From: Oceaniglobus indicus
GTDB lineage: Bacteria; Pseudomonadota; Alphaproteobacteria; Rhodobacterales; Rhodobacteraceae
DNA: 64,000 nt
Direction: 5' to 3'
NCBI RefSeq assembly: GCF_002751875.1
Contig: NZ_NMZM01000003.1
Coordinates: forward strand, 248,001 to 312,000
Shown here: positions 18,515 through 27,610 of the stretch, one piece after another
How the letters are laid out: each line of letters opens with the position of its first letter
How positions within the stretch are numbered: the first letter of the stretch is position 1
Program-made: the position numbers and the translations under genes
Notes under the pieces: model-generated
Told to the model about the DNA's origin: nothing
What the model saw: only the letters and a program-made list of their open reading frames with translations
Databases searched by the model: none

Positions 18515-19477
18515 ATGACCACTTATCTCGAATTCGAAAAGCCGCTTTCGGCAATCGAGGGCAAGGCCGAGGAACTGCGCGCCATGGGCCGCGCCAACGG
18601 CGAGATGGACGTGGAAAAAGAGGCCGCCGCGCTGGACCGCAAGGCGGCGGATATCCTCAGGGATCTCTACAAGACGCTCAGCCCATGGGCAAAATGCCAG
18701 GTCGCGCGCCATCCCGCGCGCCCCCATTGCCGCGACTATATCGACCATCTGTTCACCGAATACACGCCGCTGGCCGGGGATCGGAACTTTGCCGACGATC
18801 TGGCCGTGATGGGCGGTCTTGCGCGGCTCGACGGCCGGCCGGTGGTGGTCATCGGCCATGAAAAGGGCCACGACACACGTTCGCGGCTGGAACACAATTT
18901 CGGCATGGCCCGCCCCGAAGGCTATCGCAAGGCGATCCGGCTGATGGATCTGGCCGACCGCTTCAACCTTCCGGTGGTGTCGCTGGTGGACACGCCCGGT
19001 GCCTATCCCGGCAAGGGCGCCGAGGAACGCGGCCAGTCCGAGGCGATTGCACGCTCGACCCAGCGCTGTCTGCAACTGGGTGTGCCGCTGATCAGCGTCA
19101 TCATCGGCGAAGGCGGATCGGGCGGTGCGGTGGCCTTTGCCACGGCCTCGCGCCTGGCCATGCTGGAACATTCGATCTATTCGGTGATCTCGCCCGAAGG
19201 CTGTGCCTCGATCCTGTGGCGCGACGCCGAGAAGATGCGCGAAGCGGCCGAGGCCCTGCGCCTGACCGCGCAGGATCTGAAGAAGCTGGGCGCCATCGAC
19301 CGGATCATCCCCGAACCCATGGGCGGCGCACAACGCGATCCCGTCAGCGCCATCGAATCGGTGGGCAAGGCCGTGCTGGCCATGCTGGACGAGATGAAGG
19401 GCATGGACCGCGCCGCCATCGTGAACGAGCGGCGCCAGAAGTTCCTGAACATCGGATCGAAGGGCCTGGCGGCCTGA
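18515..19477 (+). CDS. accA: Acetyl-CoA carboxylase carboxyltransferase subunit alpha
   Basis: 320 residues, normal AccA length. With AccD it transfers the carboxyl group from carboxybiotin to acetyl-CoA, the committed step of fatty acid synthesis. Seen: [19 protein letters not shown] at the N-terminus, [21 protein letters not shown] near 110, [23 protein letters not shown] near 153 and [14 protein letters not shown] near 189 (crotonase-type oxyanion Gly), then [16 protein letters not shown] 18515 follows GGAGGG. It stands 88 bp after mcl1 on the same strand; convergent with the acyltransferase gene. Confidence 0.97.
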   Translation: MTTYLEFEKPLSAIEGKAEELRAMGRANGEMDVEKEAAALDRKAADILRDLYKTLSPWAKCQVARHPARPHCRDYIDHLFTEYTPLAGDRNFADDLAVMGGLARLDGRPVVVIGHEKGHDTRSRLEHNFGMARPEGYRKAIRLMDLADRFNLPVVSLVDTPGAYPGKGAEERGQSEAIARSTQRCLQLGVPLISVIIGEGGSGGAVAFATASRLAMLEHSIYSVISPEGCASILWRDAEKMREAAEALRLTAQDLKKLGAIDRIIPEPMGGAQRDPVSAIESVGKAVLAMLDEMKGMDRAAIVNERRQKFLNIGSKGLAA

Positions 19478-19576
19478 TCATCACCAGGCCCGGCGCCACC
19501 CCGGGCCCGGGCCCGTTCCCGTTGCCAGCCGATTGCGTCGCGGTGGATCCGGGGCAATCGGGCCTGCTGACCGGCG

Positions 19577-20317
19577 TCAGTCGTCGCCCTTGGCGATGAA
19601 CCCGGCTTCGGCCATCAACGCATCCGAACGGGTTTCGACGGCCTGTTCAAGGCTGGTCATGAACGCCGCCCGCGGCAGGCCGGGCGGAATGGGGTCGAGG
19701 AACTCGACCACCGCCACCCCCGGCTTGCGATAGACCCCGCGCCGCGGCCAGAACAGCCCGACGTTGCAGGCCGCAGGCACGCACGGCTGGTCCAACTGCT
19801 GATACAGAACTGCCGTGCCGGCCTTGTAGGGGGCGCGGCTTCCCGGTGCCGTGCGCGTGCCTTGGGAATAGATGATCAACTGGCCGGGTTCGGCCCGTCC
19901 CTTGTCCACGTCGCGCTTCATCTTGGCGATGGCGCGGCCGCGTTCGCCGCGCCGGACCGGCACACATCCGATCCGCAGCGCGAACCATCCCAGGATCGGC
20001 GCATAGCGCAGTTCGTCCTTCATGATGAACCGGCCGGCGGGAACCGAGTTGAAGATCATGATGATGTCCAGGAAGCTCTGGTGTTTGGCGGCGATCACGC
20101 AGGGATAATCGGGCGCGATGCCCCGCACTTCGGAGTGCAGGCCGATCATCCAGCGCGCGCTCCACCGCACCCAGTTGCAATAGGCCTGACACGCGGCCCG
20201 CGCGCCACGGGGGCTGAACAGCGCCCATGGCAGATAGAACAGGCCGATCAGCGGCATCGCGATATACATCGAAAGGTTGAACAGAAGCGAACGCAACCAT
20301 TGGATCGCATAGGTCAT
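19577..20317 (-). CDS. plsC: 1-acyl-sn-glycerol-3-phosphate acyltransferase (PlsC-like)
   Basis: 246 residues. Acylates lysophosphatidic acid at the inner membrane. Seen: N-terminal membrane segment (LLFNLSMYIAMPLIGLFYLPWALF), catalytic KHQSFLD (H-x4-D) near residue 76, substrate-binding GCVPVRRGERGRAI near 113, and YSQGTRTAPGS near 146 in place of the usual EGTR box. The Q for E change in this motif is noteworthy but seen in some homologues. Its ATG overlaps the ftsX stop, so it is the last gene of an ftsE-ftsX-plsC operon. Confidence 0.88.
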   Translation of the reverse strand: MTYAIQWLRSLLFNLSMYIAMPLIGLFYLPWALFSPRGARAACQAYCNWVRWSARWMIGLHSEVRGIAPDYPCVIAAKHQSFLDIIMIFNSVPAGRFIMKDELRYAPILGWFALRIGCVPVRRGERGRAIAKMKRDVDKGRAEPGQLIIYSQGTRTAPGSRAPYKAGTAVLYQQLDQPCVPAACNVGLFWPRRGVYRKPGVAVVEFLDPIPPGLPRAAFMTSLEQAVETRSDALMAEAGFIAKGDD

Positions 20318-21219
20318 CAGGTGATCCCTTTCAGGGCTTTCATGGCCGCAAGCCGGGTCGACCAGAAGGCGATGAACGCCGCCAGAACCGGCACCACCAG
20401 GGGCGCCAGCCAGCCGGCCCCGCTGAACCCCAGACCGGTCAGAAACCCGCCGGCCACTTCGGCATCGGGCAACAGCGACACCGCGATCATGGCCAGCGCG
20501 GTGCCAACGGCCGCGCCGCCCAGCGCGCGCAGGGTAAAGCGGCGCACGAAGGCCCGCGCGATATAACTGTCGCGCGCACCGACCAGGCGCAGCACGCGGA
20601 TCACCTGGGCGTTGGCCGACAGGGCGGAATTGGCCGCCAAAGTGATCATCGCCACCATCGTCGCCGCGATCAGCGCCATGGCGGCCAGCGCCATCAGGTT
20701 CAGCCGCCCCGCCGCCGCGACCAGGGGGCGGCGCCAACGGGTGTGATCGTCCAGCACCGCGCCCGGCGCTTCGGCCTTCAAGCGCAAGCGCAATCCCTCG
20801 GCGTCGTATCCCGCGCCCGTCTCGAACACCTCGATCAGTTGCGGGATCGGCAGGGTTTCCACCGGCAATTCCGGGCCGAACCACGGCGCGAGCAGCGCGC
20901 GTTGCTCGGCCGGATCCAGCGCGCGGGCGGTTTTCACACCGGGGGTCGAGGTCAGCACCCGCAGCGCCGCCTTGGTCTGAACCTCCATCTGTGCGTCGGG
21001 CGCCGAAATCCGCACGGTCGAGGTCTGCGCCAACTCGCCCGACCACCGGTCGGCCAGCCGCGCGGTGGCCAGTGCCAGCGCCAGGGCGAACACCGCCAGA
21101 AACGCCATGGCGCCGCCGGTGAACAATGTCAGTTGCGCCGTGAACCCCGAGGGCGGCACCGCCCGGTCGGCGCGCGGATCGCCCTGGATGACGGACAGGA
21201 TTTCGGCAGCAAGCTTCAC
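20317..21219 (-). CDS. ftsX: Cell division protein FtsX
   Basis: 300 residues. Permease half of the FtsEX complex, which in other bacteria relays cytoplasmic ATP hydrolysis to septal peptidoglycan hydrolases. Seen: first membrane helix (LTLFTGGAMAFLAVFALALALATARL near 30-55), a periplasmic extracellular loop of about 120 residues, and three more helices near 175-198, 220-245 and 265-290, the FtsX topology. GTG 21219 overlaps the ftsE stop (GTGA). Alphaproteobacterial FtsX diverges strongly from enteric ones, which fits this sequence. Confidence 0.88.
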   Translation of the reverse strand: MKLAAEILSVIQGDPRADRAVPPSGFTAQLTLFTGGAMAFLAVFALALALATARLADRWSGELAQTSTVRISAPDAQMEVQTKAALRVLTSTPGVKTARALDPAEQRALLAPWFGPELPVETLPIPQLIEVFETGAGYDAEGLRLRLKAEAPGAVLDDHTRWRRPLVAAAGRLNLMALAAMALIAATMVAMITLAANSALSANAQVIRVLRLVGARDSYIARAFVRRFTLRALGGAAVGTALAMIAVSLLPDAEVAGGFLTGLGFSGAGWLAPLVVPVLAAFIAFWSTRLAAMKALKGIT

Positions 21220-21893
21220 AGGTCCGCCCCCGCCAGTTGCAGCCGCCGGTCCTTGATGCGCAGCACGCGGGCGGCGATCTGGGCCTTGGTCTGGCGGATC
21301 AGGTTCAGATCGTGGGTCGCGATCAGGATCGTCTTGCCCATGCGGTTCAGTTCGATCAGCAACGTCAACAGGCGCAGCGACATCTCCCAATCCAGGTTGC
21401 CCGTGGGTTCATCGGCCAGGATCACGTCGGGCGACATCACGACGGCGCGAGCCAGGGCCGCACGCTGCCGTTCCCCCCCCGACAGTTGCGGCGGCAGGGC
21501 ACCCGTCCGTCCCGACAGGCCGACCCAGGCGAGAAGGTCGCGCAATTCCTGCATGTTCGCCTCGGTGCTCTGGCCGGACACGGTCAGCGGCAGCGCGACG
21601 TTTTCCAGCAGCGGCAAATGATCCAGGAACGCGCAATCCTGATGCACCACGCCGACCCGACGCCGCACCTGCGCCACGCCGTCGCGCCCGATCCGGTCGG
21701 CGGGACGTCCGAAGATCGTGACCTGACCGCTGGTCGCCATCAGTTCCATGTAACACAGTTTCAAAAGCGTCGTCTTGCCCGCCCCCGATGGCCCGGTCAG
21801 GAAATGGAACGACCCGGCCGCGAGTTTAAGGGTGATGTTCGACAGCAGGTCTTCGGCGCCATAGCGATAGCTGACGTCATGCAATTCGATCAA
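21216..21893 (-). CDS. ftsE: Cell division ATP-binding protein FtsE
   Basis: 225 residues from TTG 21893. ABC ATPase of FtsEX. Seen: Walker A LTGPSGAGKTTLLKL near 34, Q-loop VVHQDCAFLDH near 83, signature LSGGERQRAALARA near 137, Walker B VILADEPTGNLD near 158 and H-loop ATHDLNLI near 192. TTG 21893 (LIELHDVSYRYG) gives the standard FtsE length with GGGGG upstream; an in-frame ATG at 21944 would add 17 residues rich in Arg and Cys. Divergent from the zinc-ribbon gene. Confidence 0.93.
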   Translation of the reverse strand: MIELHDVSYRYGAEDLLSNITLKLAAGSFHFLTGPSGAGKTTLLKLCYMELMATSGQVTIFGRPADRIGRDGVAQVRRRVGVVHQDCAFLDHLPLLENVALPLTVSGQSTEANMQELRDLLAWVGLSGRTGALPPQLSGGERQRAALARAVVMSPDVILADEPTGNLDWEMSLRLLTLLIELNRMGKTILIATHDLNLIRQTKAQIAARVLRIKDRRLQLAGADL

Positions 21894-22061
21894 GTTGGCC
21901 CCCGGGCGCGCGTTCTTTCGGCATTGACACCTTCTGCCTGACATATGCAGGTGTTTCAATCATGTGACACCACGATCGCCAATCTGCACCGGGTCGTCTT
22001 GCCAAGCGGCGCACACCTGTCATTGTATACATCGGAAATGGGTAGGGAAAAAGGGCTTGGG

Positions 22062-22967
22062 ATGCGGCTGATCTGCCCGAATTGCGCGGCACAATACGAG
22101 GTCGATGTTTCGATGATCCCGCCCGAGGGACGCGACGTGCAATGTTCGTCGTGCGGTCACGCATGGTTTCAGCCCCGCCAGTCCAGCGAAGAGAACATCG
22201 CCGACGCAGAAGGCGTGAGCGAACCCGCCCCGCCCCGGCAAGATCCGCCGCGCCCGGCGCCCGAACCCGCGATTGGCGACGATATCGACGACGATCCGGA
22301 TGAAGATGAAACCGACGTCCCCGCCGCGGGGCCGGTCATGGACGTGACCCCGCCGCAACCCCGGCCGCTGGATGCCAGCGCACGCGCCGTCCTGCGCGAA
22401 GAGGCCCTGCGCGAGGCCGAAGCGCGACGTCGCGACGCCCCCGGACCCATGGAAACCCAGACCGACCTGGGCCTTGAAGACGGCGGACGGCGGACGCGCC
22501 GCAGTGCGCCGGCCGAACCCGCCACACAACCGGCCGCATCCGTGACCGACGACGCACCCGCCGATCACGCCGACGACGCACCCGCCGATCACACGGACGC
22601 CGCGATTGCCGCCGCCCTGTCGGGATCGCGCGGTGAACTGCTGCCCGACATCGAGGAAATCAACTCGACCCTCACCGCCACGTCGGATCGCCACAGCACT
22701 GCCGAATCCGACGACGGTGGCGACGATCCCGACACCAGCGGCCGCAGCGCGTTTCGCATCGGTTTTCTGGGGGTCCTGTGCGTGCTGGCGGTGCTGGCGT
22801 TGCTTTACGTGTTCGGCCCGTCGCTGGCCCAGGCGGTTCCGGCCCTCGCGCCGGCGGTCGGTGCCTATCTTGACATGGCCAATGGTGTTCTCGATGGGTT
22901 GCAGGCCGGAATGGGCAGCGTTGTCGATCAGCTCAACGGCCTCCTGGGCACGCAGTCGGCCGGTTAA
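22062..22967 (+). CDS. Zinc-ribbon domain membrane protein
   Basis: 301 residues. Seen: N-terminal MJ0042-type zinc ribbon, ICPNC-x(~21)-CSSCGHAWFQ, within residues 4-35; a long acidic/Pro-rich linker with a repeated DDAPADH unit near 170-185; and one membrane helix (IGFLGVLCVLAVLALLYVFG) near 228-247, then a short hydrophobic tail. This N-terminal ribbon is typical of alphaproteobacterial membrane proteins of unknown role. ATG 22062 has AAGGG upstream; ATG 22038 in frame is an alternative. Divergent from ftsE, which may hint at a cell-envelope role. Confidence 0.75.
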   Translation: MRLICPNCAAQYEVDVSMIPPEGRDVQCSSCGHAWFQPRQSSEENIADAEGVSEPAPPRQDPPRPAPEPAIGDDIDDDPDEDETDVPAAGPVMDVTPPQPRPLDASARAVLREEALREAEARRRDAPGPMETQTDLGLEDGGRRTRRSAPAEPATQPAASVTDDAPADHADDAPADHTDAAIAAALSGSRGELLPDIEEINSTLTATSDRHSTAESDDGGDDPDTSGRSAFRIGFLGVLCVLAVLALLYVFGPSLAQAVPALAPAVGAYLDMANGVLDGLQAGMGSVVDQLNGLLGTQSAG

Positions 22968-23017
22968 GAGGTCGTTTCGTCCACCCCGCCGCCCGCGTCG
23001 CGCGCCGCGACATCGCC

Positions 23018-25564
23018 TCAGAAGCGATCCAGCAGACGTTTGAGGTAATCCAGCTCCTGTTCCGACCGGGTGCGATCGCCCGAGCGGCGCCGGATCTCGC
23101 CCAGCAATTCCTCGGCCCGACGATACACGTCCTCGCCCGGCGGCAAGGGCTGATCGCTGCCGATCTGCCCCTGTGCGCCGGCTTCACGCCCCAGCGGATC
23201 GCGCTGCCGACCTTCGGAGTCACCCCGTGTCGCGGTCTCGCCGCGCTGCTCCTGACCCGGCTGGCCCTGGGTCCGCGCCTCGGCCTCGTCGAGGTTGCGG
23301 ATGCCTTCGCGCAGGGCCTCCATGGCATCGGACTGGCGGTCCAGCGCCGCGGCGTTGTCACCGTCGCGCAGCGCCTGTTCGGCCCCCTCCATCGCGCGGT
23401 CGGCACGGCCCAGCGCATCGCGCGCCGCGTCCCCTTCCGGCGTGCCGGCCCCGGGCATGGTGCCGCGCTGGCGGTTCAGCTCGTCGCGCAGCGCGCGCTG
23501 GCGGTCGGCGAGGTCGCGCCCTTGGCCTTGGCCTTGGCCCTCCGGCATCGTGCCGGTTCCGCTCTGGCCATCGCCCTGCGGCCCCGGTGCCTCACCCCGG
23601 TCGCCCTGCCCGGCGCCGGGGTCGAACTGTTCCTGCAGATCGCGGAACGCCTCGTCGGACAGATCCTGCTGATCGCGCAGCGTCTCGCGCAACTCCTGCG
23701 TCGCACGTTCGCCGGCGCCCTGCTGGCCTTCGCCGCCCTGCCCCTGGGTGACCTGCATGTTCTCCATCAGTTGCTGAAGCTGCTCCAGAAGCTGCTGGGC
23801 CTCGGCCATGCGGCCCTGCTCCATCAACTCCTGAATGCGGTCCATCATCTGCTGGATCTGGTCCTGGGTGATTTCCTGCGTCTCGCCTTCGGGCGCCTGA
23901 TCGCCGTCTTCCGATTGCTCGGCCAGTTGCTGCATGTAGTCCTGGGTCGCCTCGCGCAGCTCCTGCATCAGCGCCGCGATCTCCTCGTCCGAGGCGCCGT
24001 TGCGCATCGCCTCTTCCAGCCGCTCGCGGGCGCGCTTCAGCCGCTCCATCGCGTCGGCCAGATCACCGTATTCCAGCTGTTCGGCCAGCGCCCACAGGTC
24101 TTCGGCGATGGCGTCCTGCACGTCGCCCGACAAACTGGCATGGACCAGGTGCGTCTCCAGCCGCTCGACCGTGCGCCGCAGCTTCAGCGCCGTCGTTTGC
24201 GACCGGAACACGTCTTGCGGCACCCACGACACCGCGCGCAGCACCTGTGCCACCCGCGGCGCATTGGACTTTGCCCACAGAAGATCGCGACGCTGCTCGA
24301 CGATGGCCTTGGCCATGGGATCGAAGAACCGCAAACCGCCCAGGTTCTCGGCCACGGGCGCGCTCTGCCCGATCTGGCCCAGGGCATCCGTCACCTCGAA
24401 TCGGATCGTGACCGGCAGGTTCGCCCAGGGGTGGCGCGAGAAATCGTCGACCAGCACCTGTTCGAAAGCGGTGCGGTTGCCGGTGATCGGCATCGCCAGA
24501 TCGACGACGATGGCATCGCGCGCGTCGGGCTCCGCCGTCAGCCCCCAGGTGCGATCGACCGCCGCAAGATCCAGCGTGATCGTCGCCTTGCCCGCCTGCA
24601 CGCCGTAATCATCCTCGGCGGCAAAGGGTTGACGGAATTCGCCATCGGCCTTGCGCTCGGCCGGGCCGACCGCGGCAACAGCGGGGCCGAGGTCGGGGCG
24701 CATCACCACGTCCCAACGGCGCCCGCCCGGACCCGAGATTTCGACGCGTCCACTCTGGCGCACCTGGAACGATTGCGCGACCTCCGGCGCCCCGACACCT
24801 TCCCCGCCCGCCGGATCGTCTCCGCCACCCGACACGGTTTCGTCCAGCGTCAGGCGGCCGATTTCACCATAAAGGCGCACCGTCATCCGGCTGTCCTGGG
24901 GCACCTCGACGGTGCCGGACAGGTCGGCCAGATACAGCGACGGCTTGCCGGTATAGGCCGGCGGCTCGATCCAGCCCTCCCACGACGGGCCCGCCGCCTG
25001 GGCCTGCCCCGCGCCGGGGCCGAGGTGGGCGACGCTGGCGATGCGCCAGACCGACCCGAAGACGACGGCGACGGCAAGGATCAGAAGGGCCGCATAGCGC
25101 AGCGCGAACGGATCGCGCGCCGCGATCCGCAGGTCGGGACGAACGGCACGCGCCGCCCGCAACCGCGCCGTCATCCGCGCGATATGGGCGCGCCACACGG
25201 CCTCGGACGCCGGATCGCCGGCACCGATCGCCTGCGTATCGCCAATGGTCTGGATCGGCCGCCCCGGCAACGTCGCATCCAGCAGGTCCCGCGCCTCGGC
25301 CCATGTCGGCATTGCGAAACGACGCAGGCCGTTTGCGAACAACCCCAGAACGGCCGCCGCCAAGGCGATCCCCGCGCCCCATGTCACCTCGACCGGCACC
25401 ACGTCATGCAGGCCCAGCATCAGCGCACCGATCGCGGCCATCAGCACCGACCACACGGGCCAGAAGCATCGCGTGATCCGCTCGGCCCACAGGCCGGCAA
25501 GGGTCAGCCGCATGGGACGGCGCAGCGCGGCCATTGCGGGACTGGTTCGGGTCGGATCGCTCAT
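23018..25564 (-). CDS. DUF4175/TIGR02302 large membrane protein
   Basis: 848 residues. Seen: two N-terminal membrane helices (FWPVWSVLMAAIGALMLGL near 34-52; WGAGIALAAAVLGLF near 62), a third near 155-172 (ALLILAVAVVFGSVWRI), a beta-rich middle (200-420) and a long C-terminal helical part very rich in Gln, Glu and Gly (EQGRMAEAQQLLEQLQQLMENMQ) with a GQGQGQG tract. This matches the TIGR02302 family, conserved next to lysA/argH in Alphaproteobacteria and of unknown function. It starts 40 bp after lysA and may be its last operon member. A long opposite-strand frame here is a codon-bias shadow. Confidence 0.82.
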   Translation of the reverse strand: MSDPTRTSPAMAALRRPMRLTLAGLWAERITRCFWPVWSVLMAAIGALMLGLHDVVPVEVTWGAGIALAAAVLGLFANGLRRFAMPTWAEARDLLDATLPGRPIQTIGDTQAIGAGDPASEAVWRAHIARMTARLRAARAVRPDLRIAARDPFALRYAALLILAVAVVFGSVWRIASVAHLGPGAGQAQAAGPSWEGWIEPPAYTGKPSLYLADLSGTVEVPQDSRMTVRLYGEIGRLTLDETVSGGGDDPAGGEGVGAPEVAQSFQVRQSGRVEISGPGGRRWDVVMRPDLGPAVAAVGPAERKADGEFRQPFAAEDDYGVQAGKATITLDLAAVDRTWGLTAEPDARDAIVVDLAMPITGNRTAFEQVLVDDFSRHPWANLPVTIRFEVTDALGQIGQSAPVAENLGGLRFFDPMAKAIVEQRRDLLWAKSNAPRVAQVLRAVSWVPQDVFRSQTTALKLRRTVERLETHLVHASLSGDVQDAIAEDLWALAEQLEYGDLADAMERLKRARERLEEAMRNGASDEEIAALMQELREATQDYMQQLAEQSEDGDQAPEGETQEITQDQIQQMMDRIQELMEQGRMAEAQQLLEQLQQLMENMQVTQGQGGEGQQGAGERATQELRETLRDQQDLSDEAFRDLQEQFDPGAGQGDRGEAPGPQGDGQSGTGTMPEGQGQGQGRDLADRQRALRDELNRQRGTMPGAGTPEGDAARDALGRADRAMEGAEQALRDGDNAAALDRQSDAMEALREGIRNLDEAEARTQGQPGQEQRGETATRGDSEGRQRDPLGREAGAQGQIGSDQPLPPGEDVYRRAEELLGEIRRRSGDRTRSEQELDYLKRLLDRF

Positions 25565-25604
25565 GAAACCCCGTTCGGATGCCTTGGCGCGGGATCGTCC
25601 CGCG

Positions 25605-26870
25605 TCACAGCCATTTCGGGATGGTATCGCGGTTCAGCATTTCGTCAAAGTCCGGGCGGGCGCGTATGACGGCGAATTGATCGCCGCTGACCAGGACTTC
25701 GGGCACCAGCGGGCGCGAGTTGTATTCCGACGACATGACGGCACCGTAAGCCCCCGCAGTGCGGAACGCGACACGCTCTCCCGCCTTCACCTCGGCCATG
25801 GGGCGCTGGCGGGCAAAGGTATCGCCGCTTTCGCAGATCGGACCGACCACGTCATAGACGACCGACGGCGCGCCCGGCGCGGCCTCGTTCAGCGGCACGA
25901 TGTCGTGGTGGGCGCCATACATCGCCGGGCGGATCAGATCGTTCATTGCCGCGTCGAGGATCAGGAAGGTGCGGTCTTCGCCCTCCTTCACATAGATCGT
26001 CTCGGACACCAGCACCCCGGCATTGCCCGCGATCAGGCGACCCGGCTCGATCTCGATCGCGCAGCCCAGGTCGCCCAGAACGTCACGCACCATGGCGCCG
26101 TAATCCGACGGCAGCGGCGGCACCTCGTTCGACCGGGTATAGGGGATGCCAAGGCCGCCCCCCAGGTCCAGCCGCCGGATGTCGTGGCCGTCGGCGCGCA
26201 ACTCCAGGGTCAGCGCGGCCAGCTTGCGATAGGCCTGCTCGAACGGGGCCAGATCGGTCAGCTGGCTGCCGATATGCACATCGATGCCGACGATCTGCAG
26301 GCCCGGCATGGTGGCGGCATGGCGATAAACCTCGCGCGCGCGCGAGATGGGGATGCCGAACTTGTCCTCCTTGCGGCCGGTCGCGATCTTCTCATGGGTC
26401 TTGGCGTCCACGTCGGGGTTCACCCGCACGGCGATGGGCGCGACCACCCCCAATTCCAGCGCGACGGCGTTCAGAACCGCCATCTCGGGCTCGCTTTCGA
26501 CGTTGAACTGGCGGATCCCGCCTTCCAGCGCCAGACGCATCTCGGCCGCCGTCTTGCCGACACCGGAAAACACGATCCGGTCGCCGGGGATTCCCGCGGC
26601 GATCGCGCGGCGGTATTCGCCCCCCGACACCACGTCCATGCCCGCCCCGAGATCACCCAGCAGCTTCAGCACGGCGAGGTTGGAATTGGCCTTCATCGCG
26701 TAACAGACCAGGTGGTCCATCCCCGCCAACGCGTCGTCCAGCAGCCGGAAATGTCGCGTCAGGGTGGCGGCGGAATAGCAATAGAACGGCGTGCCGACGG
26801 CCGCCGCGATGTCGTCCAGCGCGACATCCTCGGCCATCAACCGCCCGTCACGATAAAGGAAATGATCCAT
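25605..26870 (-). CDS. lysA: Diaminopimelate decarboxylase
   Basis: 421 residues, fold-type III PLP enzyme. Decarboxylates meso-diaminopimelate to L-lysine. Seen: VCYAMKANSNLAVLKLL near 54 with the PLP Lys, GVDVVSGGE-like segment (GMDVVSGGEYRRA), VGIDVHIGSQLTD near 208, LDLGGGLGIPY near 244, IEPGRLIAGNAG near 285 and GPICESGDTFA near 350 with the active-site Cys of the dimer partner. ATG 26870 fits the family start MDHFLYRDG. In an operon-like run with argH, a lipoprotein and DUF2834 upstream, with a 40-bp repeat in the gap before it. Confidence 0.96.
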   Translation of the reverse strand: MDHFLYRDGRLMAEDVALDDIAAAVGTPFYCYSAATLTRHFRLLDDALAGMDHLVCYAMKANSNLAVLKLLGDLGAGMDVVSGGEYRRAIAAGIPGDRIVFSGVGKTAAEMRLALEGGIRQFNVESEPEMAVLNAVALELGVVAPIAVRVNPDVDAKTHEKIATGRKEDKFGIPISRAREVYRHAATMPGLQIVGIDVHIGSQLTDLAPFEQAYRKLAALTLELRADGHDIRRLDLGGGLGIPYTRSNEVPPLPSDYGAMVRDVLGDLGCAIEIEPGRLIAGNAGVLVSETIYVKEGEDRTFLILDAAMNDLIRPAMYGAHHDIVPLNEAAPGAPSVVYDVVGPICESGDTFARQRPMAEVKAGERVAFRTAGAYGAVMSSEYNSRPLVPEVLVSGDQFAVIRARPDFDEMLNRDTIPKWL

Positions 26871-26934
26871 GCCGCCCCCAAATACACCCCGACTGCTGAT
26901 ACCAGACCCACCGGCGGACACAACGCGCGACGCG

Positions 26935-26974
26935 GGTCTTCTTACTGACCGAAATACTCCCGCCGGAGGCTCCG
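26935..26974 (-). repeat. 40-bp dispersed repeat, copy 1
   Basis: 40 bp identical to 42812-42851, from GGTCTTCTTACTGACC to GCCGGAGGCTCCG, with the core CGAAATACTCC and a CTCC-CGCC-GGAG inverted repeat. It lies between DUF2834 and lysA. Shorter relatives are at 1536, 10405 and 14216. Orientation is given as the minus strand only because the flanking genes read that way. Confidence 0.7.
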
Positions 26975-27009
26975 CCCCCTCGGATCGCGCCCGGCGCGCC
27001 TTTTGGGCA

Positions 27010-27336
27010 CTAGGGCGCGACCCGCGTGCGCAAAAACAGGTAGAGCGGTAGCCCGCAACTGACCCCGATGCAGAATGTCGCCGGAATCGCGATCAGCGCG
27101 CTCCAGTTCCGGCGCACCGCCACCTCGGCCAGGATCCAGACCGTCAGCGTTATGGCGGCGATGGTCAGATCCCAGGTCAGTCCCGTGGTCGAGGCATTGA
27201 CATACCAGGCGTCGATCAGCCCGGACAATCCGCCGCCGGTCTCGACCATATGGGTCACGAACCAATACATCGGATGGACCGCCCCCCAGATCGCAAGCCC
27301 GAGGTAAAGCCATCGCAGGGGCGAGATGCGGGTCAT
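27010..27336 (-). CDS. DUF2834 family membrane protein
   Basis: 108 residues with three hydrophobic segments (WLYLGLAIWGAVHPMYWFV near 9-27, WDLTIAAITLTVWILAEVA near 55-73, ALIAIPATFCIGVSCGLPLYLF near 80-101), the size and layout of DUF2834. Function unknown. It lies in the argH-to-lysA run, 32 bp after the small lipoprotein gene. Confidence 0.72.
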   Translation of the reverse strand: MTRISPLRWLYLGLAIWGAVHPMYWFVTHMVETGGGLSGLIDAWYVNASTTGLTWDLTIAAITLTVWILAEVAVRRNWSALIAIPATFCIGVSCGLPLYLFLRTRVAP

Positions 27337-27368
27337 CGCGTCATCCTTGATGCCGGGCGCGGTGCGGA

Positions 27369-27518
27369 TCAGAGCGTTGTCGTCACACCGATCCGGGCGT
27401 CGCCGCTGACCGTGACGCCGTTTTCGGGCGTCGCGGCCTCCGGCTTGAACGGCGGCGCGTCGGCGCCGCAGGCCGACAGCAGGGCAAGGGCGGCGGTCAG
27501 GAATAGGGTCGTGCGCAT
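27369..27518 (-). CDS. Small lipoprotein, 49 residues
   Basis: MRTTLFLTAALALLSACGAD is a full lipoprotein signal with lipobox LSAC, cleaved before the Cys near residue 17; the mature peptide is only about 33 residues. SD GAAGGTG lies 8 nt before ATG 27518. A tiny lipoprotein downstream of argH is a common alphaproteobacterial arrangement and resembles the LptM/YifL type in size, but the sequence does not show a specific match. Likely inserted in the inner leaflet of the outer membrane. Confidence 0.7.
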   Translation of the reverse strand: MRTTLFLTAALALLSACGADAPPFKPEAATPENGVTVSGDARIGVTTTL

Positions 27519-27610
27519 GTCATCACCTTCTGGTCCGGGCGCGGCGGGATCCGTCCCGGCGCCATTCATCGATACCTGTTTCCGCGCCGCGGGCAAGCCG
27601 CGGCCGGCCG

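Noticed and set aside
21894-21944. ATG 21944 as start of ftsE
   Set aside because: It would add 17 Arg/Cys-rich residues not typical of FtsE; TTG 21893 gives the family length, though ATG cannot be excluded.
23522-25669. A 715-codon open frame on the plus strand opposite the DUF4175 gene
   Set aside because: It mirrors the codon periodicity of the minus-strand gene, has no SD and its product is Arg/His/Gln-rich without any domain.
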